Assembly: GCA_965201045.1 (NCBI GenBank)
Contig: OZ241746.1
Span: 4,030,001 to 4,094,000 of the forward strand
Direction: 5' to 3'
From: JAPORK01 sp026710285
Lineage (GTDB): Bacteria; Pseudomonadota; Gammaproteobacteria; Pseudomonadales; Endozoicomonadaceae
Length of the DNA stretch: 64,000 nucleotides
The notes beneath the pieces were generated by a model. That model saw only the letters and a program-made list of their open reading frames with translations. It was not told the origin of the DNA and made no database searches. The position numbers were made by a program, and so were the translations under genes. This document shows positions 54,912 through 61,737 of the stretch, in pieces (position 1 is the stretch's first letter; every line of letters starts with the position of its first letter).

Positions 54912-56456
54912 TCAGAGGGGATCAACATGTTCTTCTGGATCACTATGCAAATCAGAGACAGATGCACTGCAGCTTTCATCTTCCGGCGAGAGAAATTCCT
55001 GATTTGTTAATAATAAAATATTTTCATTCTCTGATAAGTCAGTATTTTCATTTTGCATGGAACTGTCATTTTCGCTCTGCAATGTTAATTGCCAGTCTTC
55101 AAATATTTCGTTCACAAATTGGGTTATTGTTTCCACTTCTTTTAACATATCAAGAATTAAGTCTTTTTTACCAAGAGGATTTGATGAGAGGATTACTCTA
55201 ATATGATTAAATCGATCATATATCATAGAAATTTTGGTGGCATTTTTATTTTTTAAATGGATTAAATCTATATATTTAAACTGACAAAACAATACTTCCA
55301 AGTTTAAAATATTTTCTTTTATCTTATTAGCAATATTAGCGATATTGGTAAAATTCATATCATTTATGAGTTTTTCTGTTATTAACAAATTGTTTGTTAT
55401 AGCAAAGAGATGTTGCGGACAAACAATTATCAACCAGTGAACCCAGTTTTGTTTTGCGCATTTATCAGCGATTTGGTTATTTATAACACTTTGCGGCGGC
55501 AGTACTATTTCAAAACCTGTAATCAGATTGCTATTCTGCACGGGTTGTTTGTCTGTACAGGCTAAAAGATTTGATTGATTTTCTTCAGATGGAGTGTTTT
55601 CAGTTTCGTCTGTAACCAGTGCAGTTTGATCATCAGTTGATTGTTTTATTGTCGTTACTGTTAAAGGTTCAAGTGTTTTAAGATTCTGAAAATTTTCACA
55701 TTGCGGGCAACTTTTCCTGTGTTTTTTCAAAGCGCTAAGATTTTTAGCTTGCCACCCACAAGGTAAATGTTCGAACAATTTGTGTCTTTCAAAAACTTTC
55801 TTGTCTGTGTAGCATTGATTGCAACCAGGATAATTGCATTGATAGAGCTTTCTTCCTTTGATATGGTGAACCTCTGTTTCATGCTGAATCAATTGTACTC
55901 TGGAATTAAAGGATGCTCCGCATGTCATGCATTTTAATTGTTTCTTGTCCAAAAAGGAGTTTCTATATTGCTCCATCTCTTCTGTCGATGTAAAACAACC
56001 GCTGTAAACATCACTTGTCAATAGCCCTGGGTGCTGAGTTTGCACATGAGATTTTAAGTTATTTTTATATTTAAAAGGAAATTTGCAAATCATGCATAGA
56101 TAATTTCTTTCGTTTGTATGAGTTCTTTTATGACTTATTAATGTTGACGGCTTGTAAAAGCATGCATCGCACTGATCACATTCAAGTGCACGTTTTTTTT
56201 TCTGTTCGCTGGTTTTATCGCAATTATGTCTGTTTAAATAGCCTTGTTTGGTAAATGCCCTCTGGCAAGCACTACATTTATACGGAGTAATCTCGTTTTT
56301 TAGGGTAGCCTGGATTGTTTGCTTGTCTTGTGTGCTATTGTTAGTTTTCGTTGATTGTTCCTCGCCGGGTATAGCATAAATATCTGATATACTTAGCATA
56401 GTTATACAGAGCAATAAGGTCTGGAAAATAACAATATTTTTCTTTTTTAAAAACAT
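54912..56456 (-). CDS. Exported C2H2 zinc-finger protein 11 (type B)
   Basis: 514 residues; signal peptide MFLKKKNIVIFQTLLLC to IYA. Fingers CSAC...RHNC, LECDQC, YLCMIC (after HTNERN), the LLTSDVYSGCFTSTEEMEQY degenerate block, LKCMTC, CX4C finger YQCNYPGC and HLPC...CPQC capping. The helical domain ends IFEDWQLTL. The tail NENTDLSENEN ends with DPEEHVDPL. It pairs with gene 10 as the third A-B unit. Its first ~130 residues are nearly the same as those of gene 12, whereas the rest is like gene 8. Confidence 0.88.
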   Translation of the reverse strand: MFLKKKNIVIFQTLLLCITMLSISDIYAIPGEEQSTKTNNSTQDKQTIQATLKNEITPYKCSACQRAFTKQGYLNRHNCDKTSEQKKKRALECDQCDACFYKPSTLISHKRTHTNERNYLCMICKFPFKYKNNLKSHVQTQHPGLLTSDVYSGCFTSTEEMEQYRNSFLDKKQLKCMTCGASFNSRVQLIQHETEVHHIKGRKLYQCNYPGCNQCYTDKKVFERHKLFEHLPCGWQAKNLSALKKHRKSCPQCENFQNLKTLEPLTVTTIKQSTDDQTALVTDETENTPSEENQSNLLACTDKQPVQNSNLITGFEIVLPPQSVINNQIADKCAKQNWVHWLIIVCPQHLFAITNNLLITEKLINDMNFTNIANIANKIKENILNLEVLFCQFKYIDLIHLKNKNATKISMIYDRFNHIRVILSSNPLGKKDLILDMLKEVETITQFVNEIFEDWQLTLQSENDSSMQNENTDLSENENILLLTNQEFLSPEDESCSASVSDLHSDPEEHVDPL

Positions 56457-56499
56457 TTAAAATTTATCTCTTACAACACTGTTAATCACAAAGAATGTG

Positions 56500-56530
56500 A
56501 TTTTAATAAAGAAAATTAAATTTTACCAGT
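56500..56530 (-). promoter_or_regulatory. Array promoter-like box, zinc-finger gene 11
   Basis: CTGGTAAAATTTAATT with TAAAAT 17 bases after TGGTAA, about 45 bases before the ATG. Confidence 0.6.
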
Positions 56531-56597
56531 TTATCGAACCCGATTTATTACAGTCTGATGTTTAATAACAGGTAACGCAAATTTTATACGGCAGATA

Positions 56598-57920
56598 TTA
56601 TTCAAGATCTGATAATATATCGCTGTCTGTTTGCTGCCATTCAGGTTGATCAGGGAGGATTACAAAATAGTCATCCAAAGAAAAATCTGCACCAGAGATG
56701 CTGCATGAGCTGAAGTTTTCACCTTCTGTTGAATCATAATTTTTGTTTTGCAATGTTAACTGCCAGTCAGCAAATATTGCGCATGTCATATGATTAATTG
56801 TGTTTATTTCTTTCAGGGTATAAGCGATTAAGTCTTTTTGACCAGAAAGATTTGACAGGACGGACGTTTCAGCGCATACGAGTATGCTATACATCGTGTC
56901 AATTTTAGTGAGATTTTTATTTTTTGTACAATAAGAATCAACAAATTTAAATTGCCGAAACAATTTTTTTAATTTTAAAATATTTTCTTTAAGCGTGTTA
57001 TCAACACTGGTACCAGCATCACAATTTTTGTCGTTTATACGGCTTTCTGTTAGCGATAAACTGTTTTTTATAGCAGCAATAATTTGTGGGCAAGCAGCGG
57101 TTAATAATTTAATGCAGTTATGTACTTTGCCTTCATCACGGATCTGATGATTTTGACATTGCGGACAACTTTTTTTATGAAGCTTCAAAGCCTTAAGGTC
57201 TTCAGCCTGCCATCCACAAGGTAAATGATCGAGCAATTTGTGTTTTTCAAAAACTCTCATGTTTGTGTAGAGTTGATTGCAACCAGGATAATTGCATTGA
57301 TAGAGTTTTTTTCCTTTGGTCTGATGAACCTCTATTTGATGCTGAATCAATTGTATGTTGGAATCAAAGGATGCATCACATTGCGTGCATTCGAATCCGA
57401 ATTGTTTCTTGCACAAAAAGGAGTTTTTATATTGCTCCATCTCTTCTGTCGATGTAAAGCAATCTCTGTAAACTTCACTTGTGAAAAGTTTTGGATGCTG
57501 AGTTTTCACATGAAATGTTAAGTTATGTTTATGTTTAAAAAGAAATTTACAAATCATGCATAGATAATTTCTTTCGTTTGTATGAGTTCTTTTATGATTT
57601 GTTAATTTTGACAGATTGTAAAAGCATGCATCGCACTGATCACATTCAAGTGCACGTTTTTTTTTCTGTTCGCTGGTTTTATCGCAATTATGTCTGTTTA
57701 AATAGCCTTGTTTGGTAAATGCCCTCTGGCAAGCACTACATTTATACGGAGTAATCTCGTTTTTTAGGGTAGCCTGGATTGTTTGCTTGTCTTGTGTGCT
57801 ATTGTTAGTTTTCGTTGATTGTTCCTCGCCGGGTATAGCATAAATATCTGATATACTTAGCATAGTTATACAGAGCAATAAGGTCTGGAAAATAACAATA
57901 TTTTTCTTTTTTAAAAACAT
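56598..57920 (-). CDS. Exported C2H2 zinc-finger protein 12, chimera
   Basis: 440 residues. The signal peptide, first finger and start of the second (through CDACFYNLS and the HTNERNYLCMIC linker) are those of gene 11. From about residue 125 onward it is nearly identical to gene 13, including the six-residue CTQC finger, CX4C finger YQCNYPGC and HLPC...CPQC. The linker between capping finger and helical domain is very short (QNHQIRDEGKVHN). The helical domain ends IFADWQLTL. The tail ends FSLDDYF..LPDQPEWQQTD and DILSDLE. It is a mosaic of a type B head and a gene 13 body. Confidence 0.88.
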   Translation of the reverse strand: MFLKKKNIVIFQTLLLCITMLSISDIYAIPGEEQSTKTNNSTQDKQTIQATLKNEITPYKCSACQRAFTKQGYLNRHNCDKTSEQKKKRALECDQCDACFYNLSKLTNHKRTHTNERNYLCMICKFLFKHKHNLTFHVKTQHPKLFTSEVYRDCFTSTEEMEQYKNSFLCKKQFGFECTQCDASFDSNIQLIQHQIEVHQTKGKKLYQCNYPGCNQLYTNMRVFEKHKLLDHLPCGWQAEDLKALKLHKKSCPQCQNHQIRDEGKVHNCIKLLTAACPQIIAAIKNSLSLTESRINDKNCDAGTSVDNTLKENILKLKKLFRQFKFVDSYCTKNKNLTKIDTMYSILVCAETSVLSNLSGQKDLIAYTLKEINTINHMTCAIFADWQLTLQNKNYDSTEGENFSSCSISGADFSLDDYFVILPDQPEWQQTDSDILSDLE

Positions 57921-57963
57921 TTAAAATTTATCTCTTACAACACTGTGAATCACAAAGAATGTA

Positions 57964-57993
57964 ATTTTAATAAAGAAAATTAAATTTTACCAG
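57964..57993 (-). promoter_or_regulatory. Array promoter-like box, zinc-finger gene 12
   Basis: CTGGTAAAATTTAATT with TAAAAT 17 bases after TGGTAA; one base in the flank (GTAATTTTA versus GTGATTTTA) differs from neighbours. Confidence 0.6.
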
Positions 57994-58061
57994 TTTATCG
58001 AACCCGATTTATTACAGTCTGATGTTTAATAACAGGTAACGCAAATTTTATACGGCAGATA

Positions 58062-59378
58062 TTATTCAAGATCTGATAATATATCGCTGTCTGTTTGCTG
58101 CCATTCAGGTTGATCAGGGAGGATTACAAAATAGTCATCCAAAGAAAAATCTGCACCAGAGATGCTGCATGAGCTGAAGTTTTCACCTTCTGTTGAATCA
58201 TAATTTTTGTTTTGCAATGTTAACTGCCAGTCAGCAAATATTGCGCATGTCATATGATTAATTGTGTTTATTTCTTTCAGGGTATAAGCGATTAAGTCTT
58301 TTTGACCAGAAAGATTTGACAGGACGGACGTTTCAGCGCATACGAGTATGCTATACATCGTGTCAATTTTAGTGAGATTTTTATTTTTTGTACAATAAGA
58401 ATCAACAAATTTAAATTGCCGAAACAATTTTTTTAATTTTAAAATATTTTCTTTAAGCGTGTTATCAACACTGGTACCAGCATCACAATTTTTGTCGTTT
58501 ATACGGCTTTCTGTTAGCGATAAACTGTTTTTTATAGCAGCAATAATTTGTGGGCAAGCAGCGGTTAATAATTTAATGCAGTTATGTACTTTGCCTTCAT
58601 CACGGATCTGATGATTTTGACATTGCGGACAACTTTTTTTATGAAGCTTCAAAGCCTTAAGGTCTTCAGCCTGCCATCCACAAGGTAAATGATCGAGCAA
58701 TTTGTGTTTTTCAAAAACTCTCATGTTTGTGTAGAGTTGATTGCAACCAGGATAATTGCATTGATAGAGTTTTTTTCCTTTGGTCTGATGAACCTCTATT
58801 TGATGCTGAATCAATTGTATGTTGGAATCAAAGGATGCATCACATTGCGTGCATTCGAATCCGAATTGTTTCTTGCACAAAAAGGAGTTTTTATATTGCT
58901 CCATCTCTTCTGTCGATGTAAAGCAATCTCTGTAAATTTCACTTGTGAAAAGTTTTGGATGCTGAGTTTTCACATGAAATGTTAAGTTATGTTTATGTTT
59001 AAAAAGAAATTTACAAATCATGCATACATGGTTTCTTTCGTCTGTATGTGTGATTTTATGACGTTTTAAGTCTGTTGAATTTTCAAAGCATGCATCGCAC
59101 TGACCACATTCAAATGCACGCTTCTTTCTGCTGGCTTTATCGCAATTATGTCTGTCTAAATAATTTTTTTTGGTAAATGTTTTCTGGCAAGCACTACATT
59201 TATACGGAGTAGTCTCTTTTTTTAGGGTAGCCTGGGCTGTTTGTTTGTTTTGCGTGCTATTGTTAGTTTCCGTTGATTGTTCCTTGCCGGGTATAGCATA
59301 AATATCTGATATACTTAGCATAGTTATACAGAGCAATAATGTCTGGAAAATAACAATATTTTTCTTTTTTAAAAACAT
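58062..59378 (-). CDS. Exported C2H2 zinc-finger protein 13
   Basis: 438 residues; the signal peptide is as gene 11 with PGKEQ instead of PGEEQ. The first finger CSAC...RHNC has FTKKNYLDRHNC, and the second FECGQC...HKITH differs from gene 12. The rest equals gene 12 except one Val/Ile change: HVCMIC, degenerate FTSEIYRDCFTSTEEMEQY, FECTQC, CX4C, HLPC, short linker, helical domain, FSLDDYF ending. Its 3' half also matches the last 35 residues of gene 14, so the C-terminal signature is shared through three successive genes. Confidence 0.88.
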   Translation of the reverse strand: MFLKKKNIVIFQTLLLCITMLSISDIYAIPGKEQSTETNNSTQNKQTAQATLKKETTPYKCSACQKTFTKKNYLDRHNCDKASRKKRAFECGQCDACFENSTDLKRHKITHTDERNHVCMICKFLFKHKHNLTFHVKTQHPKLFTSEIYRDCFTSTEEMEQYKNSFLCKKQFGFECTQCDASFDSNIQLIQHQIEVHQTKGKKLYQCNYPGCNQLYTNMRVFEKHKLLDHLPCGWQAEDLKALKLHKKSCPQCQNHQIRDEGKVHNCIKLLTAACPQIIAAIKNSLSLTESRINDKNCDAGTSVDNTLKENILKLKKLFRQFKFVDSYCTKNKNLTKIDTMYSILVCAETSVLSNLSGQKDLIAYTLKEINTINHMTCAIFADWQLTLQNKNYDSTEGENFSSCSISGADFSLDDYFVILPDQPEWQQTDSDILSDLE

Positions 59379-59422
59379 TTAAAATTTATCTCTTACAACA
59401 CTGTTAATCACAAAGCATGTGA

Positions 59423-59452
59423 TTTTAATAAAGAAAATTAAATTTTACCAGT
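59423..59452 (-). promoter_or_regulatory. Array promoter-like box, zinc-finger gene 13
   Basis: CTGGTAAAATTTAATT with TAAAAT 17 bases after TGGTAA. Confidence 0.6.
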
Positions 59453-59519
59453 TTATCGAACCCGATTTATTACAATCTGATGTTTAATAACAGGTAACGC
59501 AAATTTTATACGGCAGATA

Positions 59520-61607
59520 TTATTCAAGATCTGATAATATATCGCTGTCTGTTTGCTGCCATTCAGGTTGATCAGGGAGGATTACAAAATAGTCATCCAA
59601 AGAAAAATCTGCACCTGAGATGCATGAGCTGAAGTTTTCATCTTCTAAGAGAAGAGATTTATCAGATGAAGAAATATTTTTATCTTCTAAGAGAGGGGGG
59701 TTATCAGATGAAGAAATATTTTTATCTTCTAAGAGAGGAGGGTTATCAGATGAAGAAATATTTTTATCTTCTAAGAGAGGAGGGTTATCAGATGAAGAAA
59801 TATTTTCATCTTCTGTTGAGTGGTGATTTTCGTTTTTCAATGTTAATTGCCAGTCGGCAAATATTTTGGATATTATATCAGCAATTTTGTTTATTTCTTG
59901 CAGCGTATAAGTGATTAAGCTTTTTTCACCAGGAAGGTTTGACGGGATGAACATTTCAAGGTACTCGAGTATCTTGTACATCCTGTTAATGTTGGTGACA
60001 TTTTTATTTTTTGTACAATGATAATCAACAAATTTAAATTGAAGAAACAATTTTTTTAAATTTGAAATATTTTCTTTAATAGTAGTGCTATCAATAATAC
60101 TGGTAATAACATCACAATTTTTATCGTTTATCCGACTTTCTATTATCGATAAACTGTCTTTTATAGCAATAATAATTTTTGGACAAATAACGGCTAATGA
60201 TTCAATATGGTTGTATATTTTGTGTTTATCACGAACCTGATTGTTTATGGTACTCTGTAGAAAAATGACATCTTGATCATGATGTTGCACCGATTGTTTC
60301 TCTGCACAAACTAATTCATTTTTTTCAGTTTGAGTATTGTCAGCTATATCTGTAGCCGATGAAATGGTATCATTAGGTAGTCGTTTAATTTCTGTTACTT
60401 CTGATTGTATAGTTGGCTTAAAATTTTGACACGTCTCACAATTTTTTCTGTGAAGCTTCAAAGCTTTATACTCTCCAACCTGCCCTCCACAAGGTAAGTG
60501 CTTAAGTGCTTTGTGTGTGGTAAGACTGTTTTTGTGCAGATAGAGCGCATGGCAACCAGCAACATCACATTCATACAAGGTCTTATTTCCGATTTGCTGG
60601 TGTTCCTCTGCCTGATGTTTAGTCAATTTTACTTTGGAGCTAAAGGAGTTTGTGCATATGTCGCATTTGAATGGTTTTTTGTACAAAATGGAGTTTTTAT
60701 ATTCTTCTAGTTGCTCTTCTGATTCAAAAACATCGCTACAAACTTCACTTAAACAAGTATTTTGATGAGTCTTTTTCACATGTTTCTTGAAGTCATTTCC
60801 ACGCTTAAAAGTGTGGTTGCAAATCTTGCATTCAAATGGTTTTTCCTCTGTGTGCATAGTTTTATGCATGGTTAACTGTGATGGTTTGTGAAAGCATGCA
60901 TTGCACTCTTCACATTCAAATAAAATCTTTTTAGTCTCTCCGCTGGATTGTTCACAATTATGTCTATCTAAGTAACTTTTTTGGTGAAATGTTTTATGAC
61001 AAGCACTGCATTGATGTAACTTTTTCTTTTCTGTTTTGTCAATCTGAGTTGTTTGCTTGTTCAATACATTTTTTGTGGTTTTAGCAGATTGTTCAATATC
61101 CGACACAGTATAATGTTCTCCACAAGGTGAGTGCTCAAGTTCTTTGTGTAAGGCAAGACTTTTTTTGTGCATAGTTGCCACATGTCTCTTTAAATAAATA
61201 TCACTTTTAAAAGCGTGCCTGCAAATTTTGCATTGAAATGGTTTTTCCTTTTTATGTGTCAACTGATGCCTGGTTAAATCTGATGGTTTATAAAAGCATG
61301 CATTACATTCTGCACATACCAATAAAGACTTTTTAGCTTTTCCACTGGTTTTTTCACAATTATGCCTGTTTAAGTAATTTTTATGGGTAAATATTTTATG
61401 ACAAGCATTGCACTGGTGTAAATTTTTCTCTTTTTTTATGTCAGTCTGAGTTGTTTGCTTGTTCGATAAATTTTTTGTGGTTTTAACAGATTGTTTATTG
61501 TCGGACACAGCATAAACTTTCGGTATGTTGAGTGTAGTTACACAAAGGAACAATACCTGTAAAAAAAAATATTTTTCGTTTTTTAAAATGCTTAATATAT
61601 ATTCCAT
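59520..61607 (-). CDS. Exported C2H2 zinc-finger protein 14, doubled N-terminal fingers
   Basis: 695 residues from ATG 61607, matching the MEYILSI start of gene 15; the frame opens five codons earlier. Signal peptide to VYA. Three fingers (CNAC...RHNC, LVCAEC, FQCKIC) are followed by a broken capping piece HSPCGEHYTVSD. Then a second copy of the mature N-terminus itself (EQSAKTTKNVLNKQTTQ) and of the three fingers (CSAC...RHNC, FECEEC, FECKIC). Next come the degenerate CSDVFESEEQLEEY, FKCDIC, CX4C YECDVAGC and HLPC...CETC. The helical domain ends IFADWQLTL. The tail has four 14-residue SSSDNPPLLEDKNI units and the FSLDDYF ending. Confidence 0.88.
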   Translation of the reverse strand: MEYILSILKNEKYFFLQVLFLCVTTLNIPKVYAVSDNKQSVKTTKNLSNKQTTQTDIKKEKNLHQCNACHKIFTHKNYLNRHNCEKTSGKAKKSLLVCAECNACFYKPSDLTRHQLTHKKEKPFQCKICRHAFKSDIYLKRHVATMHKKSLALHKELEHSPCGEHYTVSDIEQSAKTTKNVLNKQTTQIDKTEKKKLHQCSACHKTFHQKSYLDRHNCEQSSGETKKILFECEECNACFHKPSQLTMHKTMHTEEKPFECKICNHTFKRGNDFKKHVKKTHQNTCLSEVCSDVFESEEQLEEYKNSILYKKPFKCDICTNSFSSKVKLTKHQAEEHQQIGNKTLYECDVAGCHALYLHKNSLTTHKALKHLPCGGQVGEYKALKLHRKNCETCQNFKPTIQSEVTEIKRLPNDTISSATDIADNTQTEKNELVCAEKQSVQHHDQDVIFLQSTINNQVRDKHKIYNHIESLAVICPKIIIAIKDSLSIIESRINDKNCDVITSIIDSTTIKENISNLKKLFLQFKFVDYHCTKNKNVTNINRMYKILEYLEMFIPSNLPGEKSLITYTLQEINKIADIISKIFADWQLTLKNENHHSTEDENISSSDNPPLLEDKNISSSDNPPLLEDKNISSSDNPPLLEDKNISSSDKSLLLEDENFSSCISGADFSLDDYFVILPDQPEWQQTDSDILSDLE
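59641..59808 (-). repeat. 42-base tandem repeat, zinc-finger gene 14 tail
   Basis: Four 42-base units (59641, 59683, 59725, 59767) encode LLEDKNISSSDNPP-type 14-residue repeats. The middle units are almost identical. The same unit, more diverged, occurs in gene 15. Confidence 0.93.
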
Positions 61608-61639
61608 AAAACATAATATCATTAATTATAAAGAGTGTG

Positions 61640-61670
61640 ATTTTAATCAAGGAAGTTAAATTTTTCCAGG
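61640..61670 (-). promoter_or_regulatory. Array promoter-like box, zinc-finger gene 14
   Basis: ACCTGGAAAAATTTAAC with TAAAAT 17 bases after TGGAAA; only 33 bases before the chosen ATG, so the 5' leader would be about 25 bases. Confidence 0.6.
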
Positions 61671-61737
61671 TTATCGAAGCAGATTTATTACAATCTGATG
61701 TTTAATAACAGATAATGCAAATTTCATGCAGCAGATA

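Larger units (their letters stand above)
56560..59520. repeat. Tandem direct duplication of about 1.46 kb
   Basis: The sequence 56560-57560 and 58024-59025 is almost identical at an offset of 1464 bases, across coding and 3' flanking DNA. One visible change is GTAAACTTCACT versus GTAAATTTCACT. Similarity then drops in the second-finger region (57565-57670 versus 59030-59160) and returns in the signal peptide and leader. Confidence 0.93.
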
